Shown in pieces: positions 10,012-19,191 of a DNA stretch of 64,000 nt (its first letter is position 1; the number at the start of each line of letters is the position of its first letter). The stretch spans positions 248,001-312,000 of the forward strand of contig CAWFRG010000009.1 in assembly GCA_963818205.1 (NCBI GenBank). The letters run 5' to 3'. A model generated the notes under the pieces. It worked only from the letters and a program-made list of their open reading frames with translations. It ran no database searches and was not told the origin of the DNA. The position numbers and the translations under genes are program-made. The stretch comes from CAVVYV01 sp963818205. Its GTDB lineage: Bacteria; Actinomycetota; Thermoleophilia; Solirubrobacterales; 70-9.

Positions 10012-11178
10012 ATGGAGGCAAGCCAACCGCCCGAGCCCCCGGCCGGGCGACCGTCATTGACGCCGTCCTTCTTCTTCACGCCCTACGGCTGGCCCTACCT
10101 GCTCGTCCCCTTCATTCCGCTCGCCGTCGCGCTCGAGCTTGGGCATGCGGCCGCCGGGCTGATCTTCTTCTCGGCGGCGCTCGGGGTGATCCCCACCGCG
10201 GCGCTGATGGGCCGGGCTACCGAGGAAGTCGCCGCTCGCTCCGGTCCTGGGATCGGCGGACTGCTCAACGTCACCTTCGGCAACGCCCCCGAGCTGATCA
10301 TCGCCCTGTTCGCGCTCGAGGCCGGCCTCCACGAGGTGGTCAAGGCCTCGATCATCGGCTCGATCCTCGGAAACATCCTGCTGGTGATGGGGGCGGCGAT
10401 GCTCGCCGGCGGGCTCACCGGGGGCCGCAAGGTCCAGCGCTTCGACCGGACGGCGGCCAACGTCCAGTCGCTGATGCTCTTCCTCGCCGCGGCGGCGCTG
10501 GTGATGCCCGCGATCTTCGAGCTGGTCGAGGGCCAGGGGTTGCCCGGGATAGAGCAGGAGCGGGTCAACTTCGACAGCACGGTCGAGCACCTCTCGCTCG
10601 CCGTCGCGATCGTCCTGATCGCGACCTACCTGTTGGGACTGCTGTTCAGCCTCCGCACCCACAGCGAGCTCTTCAACCCCCACAGCGACGACGACGAGGC
10701 CCACGACGACACCTGGGGCTGGTCGATCCGGACCTCGGTGATCGCCCTCGCGACCGCGGGGATCGCGGTCGGCGTGATGTCGGAGATCCTGGTCGGGTCG
10801 ATCGAGGCGGCCTCGGAGTCGATCGGCCTGAGCGAGTTCTTCATCGGCGTGATCGTGGTCGCGATCGTCGGCAACGCCGCCGAGCACTGGGTGGCCGTGC
10901 TCGTCGCGATCAAGGACAAGATGGATCTCTCGGTCAACATCGCGATCGGGTCGAGCGCCCAGGTGGCGCTCTTCGTCGCTCCGGTTCTGGTGATCACCTC
11001 CTTCTTCCTCGGCCCTGGCCCGATGCCGCTGGTCTTCAACGGGTTCGAGATCGCCGCGATCGTGATCGGGATCCTCGTCGCCTACCAGGTCACCAACGAG
11101 GGCGAGTCGACCTGGTTCGAGGGCGTGCAGCTGCTCGCCCTCTACGTGATCCTGGGGCTGACGTTCTACTTCGCCTGA
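10012..11178 (+). CDS. Calcium/proton exchanger (CaCA superfamily, Cax type)
   Basis: 388 residues with about 11 hydrophobic segments. Both alpha-repeat signature motifs are present: GNAPELIIA in the N-terminal half and GNAAEHWVA in the C-terminal half, each with the acidic residue that coordinates the cation. An acidic loop (HSDDDEAHDD) separates the halves, as in Cax proteins. Expected role is export of Ca2+ or a similar cation in exchange for protons at the cytoplasmic membrane. The frame is intact. It is followed after 31 bp by a second CaCA-type gene. Confidence 0.93.
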   Translation: MEASQPPEPPAGRPSLTPSFFFTPYGWPYLLVPFIPLAVALELGHAAAGLIFFSAALGVIPTAALMGRATEEVAARSGPGIGGLLNVTFGNAPELIIALFALEAGLHEVVKASIIGSILGNILLVMGAAMLAGGLTGGRKVQRFDRTAANVQSLMLFLAAAALVMPAIFELVEGQGLPGIEQERVNFDSTVEHLSLAVAIVLIATYLLGLLFSLRTHSELFNPHSDDDEAHDDTWGWSIRTSVIALATAGIAVGVMSEILVGSIEAASESIGLSEFFIGVIVVAIVGNAAEHWVAVLVAIKDKMDLSVNIAIGSSAQVALFVAPVLVITSFFLGPGPMPLVFNGFEIAAIVIGILVAYQVTNEGESTWFEGVQLLALYVILGLTFYFA

Positions 11179-11209
11179 TGCACTGCGCCCCTTCGGAGGC
11201 GGGCCGCTG

Positions 11210-12224
11210 ATGGAGGTCTTCCTCCTGGTCCTGAGCTTCGCCGTGATCCTCGCGGGAGCGCTGCTGTTCACGAACTCGATCGAGTGGATCGGCCACAAGC
11301 TCAACCTCGGAGAGGGCGCGGTCGGCAGCCTCCTGGCCGCGGTCGGGACCGCGCTGCCGGAGACGCTGATCGCGATCGTCGCCCTCGTCGGCGCCACCCA
11401 GAGCGAGGAGGTCGCGATCGGGGCGATCGTCGGCGCCCCGTTCCTGCTGGCGACGCTGGCGATGGGGCTGGTCGGGCTGACCGCCTACGGCTATCGCCGC
11501 AGGCGGCCGCAGGGGATCCGGCTTCGCGCGCACGTACCGACGCTCGACCGCGACCTCGCCTTCTTCATGGTCTTCTTCGGACTCGCCTTGGCGCTCGGTT
11601 TCGGGGCGCCGGAGTCGATCCGGGCCCCGGCGGGGATCGTCGGCGTCGTCTCCTACTTCGCTTACGTGTTCTTCACCGTGCGCGACGCCGGCCCGTTGCA
11701 GCCCGAGGAGACCCTGAACCCGCTGATCATGATGCGGGGAGACAGCAGGGCGGCTGAGCCCCCGCTGTGGCTCGCGGTCATTCAGTGCCTGGTCGGGCTC
11801 GCCGCGATGGTCGGCGGCGCCCACCTGTTCGTCGAGGAGCTTCTGCACGTCGCCGACGACCTCGGGGCCGAGCCGATCGTGCTCTCCTTGATCCTCGCCC
11901 CGCTGGCGACCGAGCTGCCGGAGAAAGTCAACAGCTTCTTCTGGGTTCGCGAGGGCAAGGACGCCCTGGCGCTCGGCAACATCACCGGGGCGATGGTCTT
12001 CCAGTCGACGATCCCGGTCGGGATCGGGCTGATCTTCACCGACTGGGAGCTGAGCGGCGACGCCGCCGTCTCGGTCGCCCTCGGGCTCGCCGGCGGCCTC
12101 CTCGCCTACTGGGCGCTGCGCCTGCGGGACCGCTTCGAGCTCGCCCCGGTGCTCGGCTGGCTCGCCCTCTACGCGGCCTTCATCGTCGTCGTGCGGTCTG
12201 GTCGCGACTGCAGGCCGCTACTAG
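11210..12224 (+). CDS. Second cation exchanger of the CaCA superfamily (one frame break near the 3' end)
   Basis: About 338 residues and 10 hydrophobic segments. The alpha-repeat-like motifs are AAVGTALPETLIAIVAL in the first half and LILAPLATELPEKVNSFF in the second, each with the conserved Glu. This resembles the YrbG/NCX branch rather than the Cax branch. As written the frame runs on into the convergent gene. Removing one G at about 12191 gives a final hydrophobic helix ending at TAG 12222-12224, which overlaps the convergent stop as CTAG; I take that as the true end. The adjacency to a first exchanger suggests a joint role. Confidence 0.85.
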
Positions 12225-12571
12225 TCCTCGCGGCCGGGGTCCTGGCCGTCCTCGCCCTCGTCGGTCTCCTCGTCGCCCTGCTCGAGGGCCGTTTCGGAAA
12301 CCGAGCCGCGCGCGCCCGGGTGGTAGTGGGTCTGGAAGCGCTCGAGGAGCTCGTCCCGCCGCTCGTCGTCGACCGGGACCTCGTCCGCTATCCGCACCCA
12401 GTCGGCCCCCTCGTAGGCCTCCATGTTGAAGACCTCCTGGTCGATCGAGGACGAGTCGTCGACCACCACCAGGACCTCGGTCTGGGGGTTGAAGTAGGTC
12501 CCCGGCTGCATGATCAGCTCCTCGAGCTCGACCACGCGATCCTCGGCGTCACCGTTGGGGCCGGCGTTCAC
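12221..12571 (-). CDS. Hypothetical acidic protein, 116 aa
   Basis: GTG start at 12571, with TAAGAT (12579-12584) 7 nt upstream, so probably leaderless; the hexamer overlaps the stop of the upstream minus-strand gene. The protein is soluble, with a central segment of alternating hydrophobics (EVLVVVDDSS) and a strongly acidic C-terminal tail rich in Glu, Asp and Gly. I do not recognise a family. Its stop overlaps the stop of the convergent exchanger gene (CTAG at 12221-12224), which supports it as a real gene. Confidence 0.6.
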   Translation of the reverse strand: MNAGPNGDAEDRVVELEELIMQPGTYFNPQTEVLVVVDDSSSIDQEVFNMEAYEGADWVRIADEVPVDDERRDELLERFQTHYHPGARGSVSETALEQGDEETDEGEDGQDPGRED

Positions 12572-12581
12572 GTCCGGGATC

Positions 12582-13049
12582 TTATTGCCCGAGGTTCTCC
12601 AGCTCGCTCAGCTGGCGCTCGATCTCCTTCTCCACGTCCAGCGCCTCTTTTCCCTGGCGCTTGCGCCGTTCGTTGCGGGCGACGACCAGCTGTCGGACCT
12701 CGTCGCGGAGGCCCTCGTCGTGGGCAAAGGCGCCCGACCCGGCCGCCGGCTTGAGCAGCTCCTCGACCTCCGCGTCGACGTCGAGGGCCTCCTCCCCGCG
12801 GGCAACCCGGCGGTAGGAGCGGGCCTCGACCATCTGCCGGATCTCCTCCTCGCGGACAGCCGCGGAGCTGACCGGCACGGGGCCGGAGCCGCCGCTCTGC
12901 GGCATCTCCTGCTCGATCGCGAAGTCCCCCTTGCCGATCTGCCGCAGGGCGTTTCCGGCGCCCATCGCGAAGGCGACGGCGCCGAGCGGAAGGGCGATGA
13001 GGACGACCAGGATCAGCACCGTCCCCAGCTCGACCGCGGCCAAAGGCAT
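12582..13049 (-). CDS. Membrane-anchored protein with an internal repeat, 155 aa
   Basis: ATG start; TAACCT (13057-13062) lies 7 nt upstream and no Shine-Dalgarno is seen, so it is probably leaderless. One N-terminal TM helix (about residues 8-30) is followed by a cytoplasmic region containing two copies of a ~33-residue charged helical unit. Copy 1 contains EIRQMVEARSYRRVARGEEA and copy 2 contains EVRQLVVARNERRKRQGKEA; each continues with a LDV..E(I/V)E..L segment. The unit resembles short SHOCT-like helical hairpins, but the family is not recognised. Confidence 0.7.
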   Translation of the reverse strand: MPLAAVELGTVLILVVLIALPLGAVAFAMGAGNALRQIGKGDFAIEQEMPQSGGSGPVPVSSAAVREEEIRQMVEARSYRRVARGEEALDVDAEVEELLKPAAGSGAFAHDEGLRDEVRQLVVARNERRKRQGKEALDVEKEIERQLSELENLGQ

Positions 13050-13162
13050 GGCTAGGAGGTTAGGGGGATCGGTTCGCGCCGGTTGGCCACTCGTCCGGCG
13101 TCAGTACACGGGCCCAACCCGCGCATAAGGGCTTGCCGATCGGGTACGCTTTCAGGGTTGGC

Positions 13163-13176
13163 TGACTGACCAGTCA
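13163..13176. promoter_or_regulatory. Inverted repeat, candidate TetR-type operator upstream of acyl-CoA dehydrogenase
   Basis: TGACTGACCAGTCA has perfect 5-bp arms (TGACT/AGTCA) around a 4-bp spacer. It lies 79 bp before the acyl-CoA dehydrogenase start in the only sizeable gap on this side. Palindromes of this kind are typical operators for TetR-family repressors of fatty-acid degradation genes. No tetR gene is adjacent, so the regulator is unknown. Confidence 0.5.
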
Positions 13177-13254
13177 ATCGGTATTTGGCGGCGGGCCGCC
13201 GTCCTGCGGCCAGGCCCAGAGAGACTTCCAAGCGCACACAAGGAGTGGCTATTC

Positions 13255-14490
<1,236 letters not shown>

Positions 14491-14516
14491 CAACGCTTCA
14501 TCGATAGGACTCAACA

Positions 14517-14543
14517 GAGGAGCGCCTTCGGGCGCTCTTCTTT
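14517..14543 (+). terminator. Rho-independent terminator after acyl-CoA dehydrogenase
   Basis: A 7-bp perfect stem GAGCGCC/GGCGCTC with a TTCG tetraloop is followed by TTCTTT. It sits 27 bp after the stop codon and directly before the first 11-bp repeat array. Confidence 0.8.
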
Positions 14544-14550
14544 CGGCGTC

Positions 14551-14607
14551 CTCATCGTGCTCTCATCAGCTCGTCATCGCGCTCTCATCCGCTCCGCATG
14601 GAACCCC
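14551..14607 (+). promoter_or_regulatory. Array of 11-bp direct repeats (PhoB/OmpR-type box), copy 1
   Basis: CTCATC-type hexamers start at 14551, 14562, 14573 (GTCATC) and 14584, each exactly 11 bp apart; a weaker fifth (CGCATG) is at 14595. GAACCCC follows at 14601-14607. Direct repeats at one helical turn are the binding pattern of OmpR/PhoB-family response regulators, and the Streptomyces PHO box has the same 11-bp period. The array lies just before the 66-aa Cys-containing gene and is matched, in register, by a second array 303 bp downstream. The regulator is not identified. Confidence 0.65.
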
Positions 14608-14622
14608 GTATTGGAGAGTGCG

Positions 14623-14820
14623 ATGAGCAAGGCGATCTGCAACACCACCGGGCTTTCGATTCCTAAGTGCTCGTGCGAGCAGTGCCATCTGAGGCTGCTC
14701 GCCAGGCACCGGGTGCCGAGCCCGAGCGCGGATCGCCCTCCGATTTCGACCAGCACACCGCCCGTGCGAATCATCGGATCCGAACAGCGGTGGCGCGGCG
14801 GCTATCGGGTCGACATCTAG
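14623..14820 (+). CDS. Small Cys-containing protein, 66 aa (hypothetical)
   Basis: ATG at 14623 with GGAGAG 5-6 nt upstream; this start is preferred over in-frame codons inside the repeat array. The protein has a cluster KCSCEQCH (three Cys and a His, suggesting metal or redox binding) near residue 16, then a low-complexity Pro/Ser/Arg region. No signal peptide is seen and no family is recognised. It sits between two near-identical repeat-array promoters, so it is probably co-regulated with the secreted protein that follows. Confidence 0.5.
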   Translation: MSKAICNTTGLSIPKCSCEQCHLRLLARHRVPSPSADRPPISTSTPPVRIIGSEQRWRGGYRVDI

Positions 14821-14843
14821 CCCCGCTTCGACTTCGGCCCGGG

Positions 14844-14910
14844 TTTCGGCGTTCTCATCCTGGTCTCACCCGCTGCTCACCGCGCGCTCATCGGCTCTCC
14901 CTAGAACCCC
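14844..14910 (+). promoter_or_regulatory. Array of 11-bp direct repeats (PhoB/OmpR-type box), copy 2
   Basis: CTCATC/CTCACC hexamers start at 14854, 14865, 14876 and 14887, again exactly 11 bp apart. TTTCGGCGT precedes the array (14844-14852; also at 14541-14549) and GAACCCC follows (14904-14910). All elements are exactly 303 bp from their counterparts in copy 1. It lies upstream of the secreted-protein gene. Confidence 0.65.
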
Positions 14911-14963
14911 TCCCGTCAACGTCCACCGGCCGCGTTCGGGGCCGGCATCAACAGGAGTAAGAG

Positions 14964-15725
14964 ATGCGAGCACAGAGAAAGAGCACCAGGTCGAGCAGAC
15001 GGCTGGCAGCCGCCGCCATCGGCGGGCTGGCGCTGGCGCTGGCAACCGCCGGCGTGGCTGGCGCCAATCGCGGGCTTCCCGAGGGAAGCGTGCCGGTCAC
15101 CCTGAACCCGGCCGAGTTCACCACCAAGATCGACAACCCCTACTTCCCGCTCCGGCCCGGCTCGCGCTGGGTTTATCGCGAGACGGACAAGGAAGGGGCG
15201 CGGATGAAGGTCGTCGTCACCGTCACCGATCGCACCAAGCTGATCGCCAACGGGATCACAGCCCGGGTGGTACACGACCTGGTCACCGAGGACGGGAAGC
15301 CGATAGAGGTCACCGACGACTGGTACGCCCAGGACAGGGCCGGCAACGTCTGGTACCTGGGCGAGGCCACCACCGAGTACGTCAACGGCAAGCCGACCAC
15401 CACGGCCGGGTCGTTCGAGGCCGGCGTCAACGGCGCCCAGCCCGGAGTGATCATGCCGGCCAAGCCGACGGTGGGCCTGAAGTATCGCCAGGAGTACCTG
15501 GCCGGCCAGGCCGAGGACCGGGCCAGGGTGATCGACCTCGACGGCAAGGCCGATGTGCCCTTTGGTCGATTCGCCAACGTCCTGGTGACCAAGGATGTCG
15601 CGCCGCTGGGCACCCCGAAGCTGTTCGAGCACAAGCTCTTCGCCAAGGGGATCGGCCTCGTGGAGGCGTTCGCGGTCTCAGGAGGAAGCGATCACGAGGT
15701 CCTGCTCAAGTTCAAGCGCGGCTGA
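14964..15725 (+). CDS. Secreted protein of unknown function, 253 aa
   Basis: ATG with AGGAG 7 nt upstream. A signal peptide is evident: a long basic N-terminus (RAQRKSTRSSRR), an Ala/Leu-rich core and an AGAN-type cleavage region near residue 34. The mature part is beta-rich, with NPYFPLRPGSRWVYRE near its start and repeated hydrophobic strands, a pattern common in exported proteins of soil actinobacteria; no catalytic motif is seen. Expression is probably under the 11-bp repeat array. A strong hairpin lies 40 bp after the stop. Confidence 0.75.
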   Translation: MRAQRKSTRSSRRLAAAAIGGLALALATAGVAGANRGLPEGSVPVTLNPAEFTTKIDNPYFPLRPGSRWVYRETDKEGARMKVVVTVTDRTKLIANGITARVVHDLVTEDGKPIEVTDDWYAQDRAGNVWYLGEATTEYVNGKPTTTAGSFEAGVNGAQPGVIMPAKPTVGLKYRQEYLAGQAEDRARVIDLDGKADVPFGRFANVLVTKDVAPLGTPKLFEHKLFAKGIGLVEAFAVSGGSDHEVLLKFKRG

Positions 15726-15765
15726 GCTGACCACCCTGGCCCTCAGGGCTGGGGGCAAGAGGCCG

Positions 15766-15798
15766 GGACCGGCGGCTCCCCCAGGGAGTCGCCGGTCC
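15766..15798. terminator. Strong hairpin between convergent genes
   Basis: GGACCGGCG and CTCCC pair with GGGAG and CGCCGGTCC, giving a 14-bp stem with one internal mismatch and a 3-nt loop. No T-run follows. It lies between the stops of the secreted-protein gene and the small minus-strand gene, so it may terminate both. Confidence 0.55.
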
Positions 15799-15803
15799 AC
15801 GGT

Positions 15804-15978
15804 CTAGCCGCCGGCGAAGAACTCGAGTGCGGTCTTCCAGAGCTCAGCGACCAACTTCCGATCGTAGCCCTCGGGTTCGTACTTGAGCTTCAGCACGTGG
15901 ACGTGGCCGAGCACGCTGAGGTCGTCCAGCTCCATTCTCCTGGTCGGAGAGTCTGGGTGCTTCCGTCGCTGTGGTCAT
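15804..15978 (-). CDS. Small protein, ~57 aa, divergent from padR (one frame break)
   Basis: ATG at 15978 with CAGGAG 7 nt upstream. The N-terminal frame (TTATEAPRLSDQE) joins, by removing one A at about 15936, to an open frame with MELDDLSVLGHVHVLKLKY and ending EFFAGG at 15804. As written, the second part could instead be a separate 43-aa protein from the ATG at 15935, but that start has no properly spaced ribosome site. I do not recognise the family. It shares a 101-bp divergent promoter region, containing a palindrome, with the PadR gene. Confidence 0.5.
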
Positions 15979-16045
15979 TCCGTCGCTCCTGTTTCGAGGC
16001 GCCTCTCCATCGACATCGGTGTGACCGCGCGCAGGCGCGTAATCA

Positions 16046-16059
16046 ACTTACGTGTAAGT
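16046..16059. promoter_or_regulatory. Palindrome in the padR/small-gene intergenic region, candidate PadR operator
   Basis: ACTTACGTGTAAGT has 6-bp perfect arms around a 2-bp centre. It lies 8 bp upstream of the padR -10 hexamer TAGACT (16067-16072). PadR proteins commonly bind short palindromes in their own promoter and repress a divergent gene. Confidence 0.6.
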
Positions 16060-16079
16060 AGCCCCGTAGACTCGGGCCC

Positions 16080-16547
16080 GTGGCTGAAGCGAAGCAGGGG
16101 GCGAAGCCAATTTCAGAGGCAGTTGCCCAGGCGGCGAAGGCCGGCGCCGAGGGGGTGCGGGAGCGGGAGGGCCGCGGGCGCGGGGGGCGGCCATCCGATG
16201 TCTTCGGCGGCGAGATCCGCCGCCGCGACGTCTTTCCCCTGCTCGTCCTCCACCTGATCGCCCGGGAGCCCGCCTACGGCAACCGCCTGATCGAGTCGAT
16301 CGAGGAGATCACCCAGGGGGTGGTGTCGGTCAATCCCAACACCATGTACCCGCTGCTCCGCGAGATGGAGGGGGAGGGCCTGGTGGAGGGGCGCTGGGAG
16401 CTCCCCGACCGCCGCACCCGGCGCTACTACTCGATCACCCCCGCCGGCCGTCGCGAGTACAAGCGCCTCCTCGGCGAGGTCGAGCCCTTCCTCGACTCGG
16501 TGATCCGCTCGGTGAGCCTGATCAAGCGCGAGGTCTACGGCGACTGA
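16080..16547 (+). CDS. PadR family transcriptional regulator
   Basis: GTG start; TAGACT ends 7 nt upstream and there is no Shine-Dalgarno, so the mRNA is probably leaderless. 155 residues: an Ala/Gly/Arg-rich N-terminal extension of about 45 residues, then the winged-helix domain with the PadR hallmarks LVLHLIAREPAYGNRLIESI, NPNTMYPLLREMEGEGLV and RRYYSITPAGRREY. A short C-terminal helix, probably for dimerisation, follows (PadR subfamily 2 size). The likely target is its own promoter and the divergent small gene, given the palindrome between them. Confidence 0.92.
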   Translation: MAEAKQGAKPISEAVAQAAKAGAEGVREREGRGRGGRPSDVFGGEIRRRDVFPLLVLHLIAREPAYGNRLIESIEEITQGVVSVNPNTMYPLLREMEGEGLVEGRWELPDRRTRRYYSITPAGRREYKRLLGEVEPFLDSVIRSVSLIKREVYGD

Positions 16548-16562
16548 CCCTCGACGCGAGGC

Positions 16563-17030
16563 TCAGAGGTCGCGTTCGTAGTAGAGCATCACCGGGCCAT
16601 CGGGCTTCCCCTCGCGGTTGGTGAAGCCGGCGCTGTCGTACAACCCCCGGGCGGCGACGTCGGTCTCGCTCGTGCCCACGTCCATGCGGGTGGCGCCCTC
16701 GCTCCGCGCCGCGTCCATCGCCGACTCGAGCAGAGCCCGACCGAGGCCCTCCCCTCGCCGCGGCGGCACCACGTAGAGCTCCTCCAGATAGGCATCGAGG
16801 GACCGGGAGTAGACCGAGGGTCGGAATCGGAGCTGGGCGAAGCCCTCCGGGCCGTCCCCGACCAGCAGCACCGTCACCTCGCCGCTCTCAAGCAGCTCCG
16901 CGTAGCGCTCGGCGAGCACCGACGCCTCCGGAACCGGCTCGTCGTACTCGGTGTCGAAGTCGAACAGGAGCCGAGCGACCGCGGCAGCGTCCGCCGCAGA
17001 CGCCTGGCGGACCGTCGAATCGGGCGACAT
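16563..17030 (-). CDS. GNAT family N-acetyltransferase
   Basis: 155 residues from ATG at 17030; this start fits the family N-terminus (VRQASAADAAAVARLL) and has CATACT (17037-17042) 6 nt upstream, so it is probably leaderless. The acetyl-CoA pyrophosphate-binding loop is RRGEGLGRALLESAM, preceded by the LEELYVVPP strand. The C-terminal region has the usual ARGLYDSAGF motif. The substrate cannot be told. The gene stands alone between padR (convergent) and the divergent beta-oxidation gene. Confidence 0.88.
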   Translation of the reverse strand: MSPDSTVRQASAADAAAVARLLFDFDTEYDEPVPEASVLAERYAELLESGEVTVLLVGDGPEGFAQLRFRPSVYSRSLDAYLEELYVVPPRRGEGLGRALLESAMDAARSEGATRMDVGTSETDVAARGLYDSAGFTNREGKPDGPVMLYYERDL

Positions 17031-17102
17031 GCGGGGAGTATGTCGCGCGGCGGCCTCCCGATAGCCTTCCCCGGCCAACCGACCCTGAGAGGGAGTCCTC
17101 AT

Positions 17103-19098
17103 ATGTTCGTCTTCAAAGCCGCCGTGCTGGGCGGCGGCACGATGGGCGGCGAGATCGCCCAGGTGATCGCCAACGCCGACATCCCGGTCGTAGTCAAGGA
17201 CGTCGAGCAGAAGTTCGTCGACCACGCGCTGGAGAAATCCCGCGAGGTGACCAAGTCCCAGCTCGACAAGCTGGTCTCGAAGGAGAAGCTCACCCAGGAG
17301 GCGGCCGACTCCCGCCTCGACGAGGTGATCGGACTGATCACCGGAGCGACCACCTACGACGAGTTCGGCGACGTCGACTTCGTGATCGAGGCGGTGCCCG
17401 AGAAGATGGAGCTGAAGAAGTCCGTCTACCGGGAGCTCGACGAGGCCACTCCCGGTCACGCGATCCTCGCCTCCAACACCTCCTCCCTCTCGATCACCGA
17501 GATGGGCCGCGAGACCCTCCGACCGGGCAAGGTGGTCGGCTTCCACTTCTTCTACCCGGCGTCGGTTATGCCGCTGGTCGAGATCATCAGCGGTGAGGAC
17601 ACCTCGCGTGACACGGTGACCGCCGCCTTCAACTTTGCCCAGGCAATCCGGAAGCAGCCGATCACCTGCTCGGAGGTGCCGGGCTTCGTCGTCAACCGGA
17701 TCCTCAACTCAGCCGGCGGCGAGGTCTGGCGCCAGCAGGAGGAGAAGGGCCTCTCGATCAAGAAGATCGACGAAGGGGTGGCGGCCGCGAACGTCTTGCC
17801 AATGGGGCCGTTCTTCCTCATCGACATGCTCGGCCTGGACACGGTTGTGCACGTCGCCGAGTACCTCCGCGAGTCCTACGGCGATTCCTTCTACGTCCAC
17901 AAGGGGATGCAGAAGCTGGTCGCGGACGGCCACTTCGGCGCCAAGTCGGGGGGCGACGGCTTCTACAAGGATGGCGAGCCCCAGATCGAGGGCGACGCCG
18001 ACCCCGATCCGGAGGAGCTGTCCGACCTCGTCGTGCTCAAGTCGCTGGTCGAGGCGTGCGCACTGCTGGAGGAGCGCGTCTCGACCGTGCGTGAGATCGA
18101 CCTCGGGATGATGGCCGGCGCCGGCCTCGACCCGCGCCGGGGGCTCTTCCCCCCGTTCTGGAAGGCCGACCTCGAGGGCCTCGACTCGATCCTGGAGAAG
18201 CTCGAGCGCTATCGAGGAGTCTCACGGTGAGCGCTTCGCTCCGCCCCGGACGCTGAAGCGCCTGGTCGCCCAGGGCCGCCTGGGGTTGAAGGCCGGGCAG
18301 GGCTTCTACGCCTATCCGCAGGGCGACGGCGAGGGTGCCGTGAAGCTGGAGAAGCGGGGCGAGGTGGCGATCGCCTGGCTCGCCAACCCGCCGATGAACG
18401 CGATCTCGCCGAGCGTGATCGAGGACCTGGGCAAGGTCTGGGAGCAGGTGAAGGCCGACGACGAGGTGAAGGCGATGGTCGTCTACTCGTCGCTCCCGGT
18501 GGTCTACTCCGCCGGCGCCGACATCAAGGCGTTCACCCAGATGGACACCCCGGAGAAGGGGGCCGAGTTGGTCAACAACGGCCACGCCCTGCTCAAGGAG
18601 CTGGGGGAGAGCCGGATCTCAACCGTTGCAGCGGTCAACGCGATCGCCTACGGCGGCGGCTGCGAGCTGGCGATGGCGTGTGACTTCCGGGTCGCGGCCG
18701 AGTCGGCCGTCTTCGGCCAGCCCGAGATCAACCTCGGGATCATCCCCGGCTTCGGCGGCACCCAGCGCCTGCCTCGGCTGGTCGGGGAGTCGAAGGCGAA
18801 GGAGATGAACCTCACGGGGGACGCGGTCCTCGCCCCGGAGGCGCGCGCCTACGGGCTCGCCGACGACCTGGTCCCCGACGAGGAGCTGCTCGACGTGGCG
18901 ATCCTCTGGGCTCGCAAACTGGCCGGTCAGGCACCGCTCGCCGTCGAGCAGGTGAAGCTGGTCTCCCACAAGGGTGACCTTGACGAGGGAATCGAAGCCG
19001 AGAAGCAGGGGTTCGCGAAGGTCTTCCTGTCCGAGGATGGGCGGGAGGGGATCTCGGCGTTCCTCCAGAAGCGGAAGGCGAGGTGGCAGGGGAAGTGA
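17103..19098 (+). CDS. Bifunctional 3-hydroxyacyl-CoA dehydrogenase / enoyl-CoA hydratase (one frame break)
   Basis: The frame from ATG 17103 (GGGAG upstream) stops at 18230, but removing one C at about 18213 joins it to the next frame and gives one ~665-residue protein. N-terminal half: NAD-binding GGGTMGGEIAQ, then NTSSLSI and HFFYPASVMPLVEI and a C-terminal HCDH domain whose last piece (GLKAGQGFYAYP) lies after the break. C-terminal third: crotonase fold with the oxyanion loops AGADIKAF and GGGCELAMACD and the EINLGIIPGFGGTQ motif. It covers hydration and dehydrogenation in beta-oxidation. The domain order is dehydrogenase first, opposite to FadB, and is known from archaeal crotonyl-CoA hydratase/3-hydroxybutyryl-CoA dehydrogenase fusions. 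Confidence 0.88.
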
Positions 19099-19191
19099 TC
19101 GGGCGGTCGGCGGGGTTGCCGTCTGAGCCGAGAACCCCATCGTCTGATCGACCCGCCGCCACCACCGCACTGCCAAGATGCAATCCGCCTG

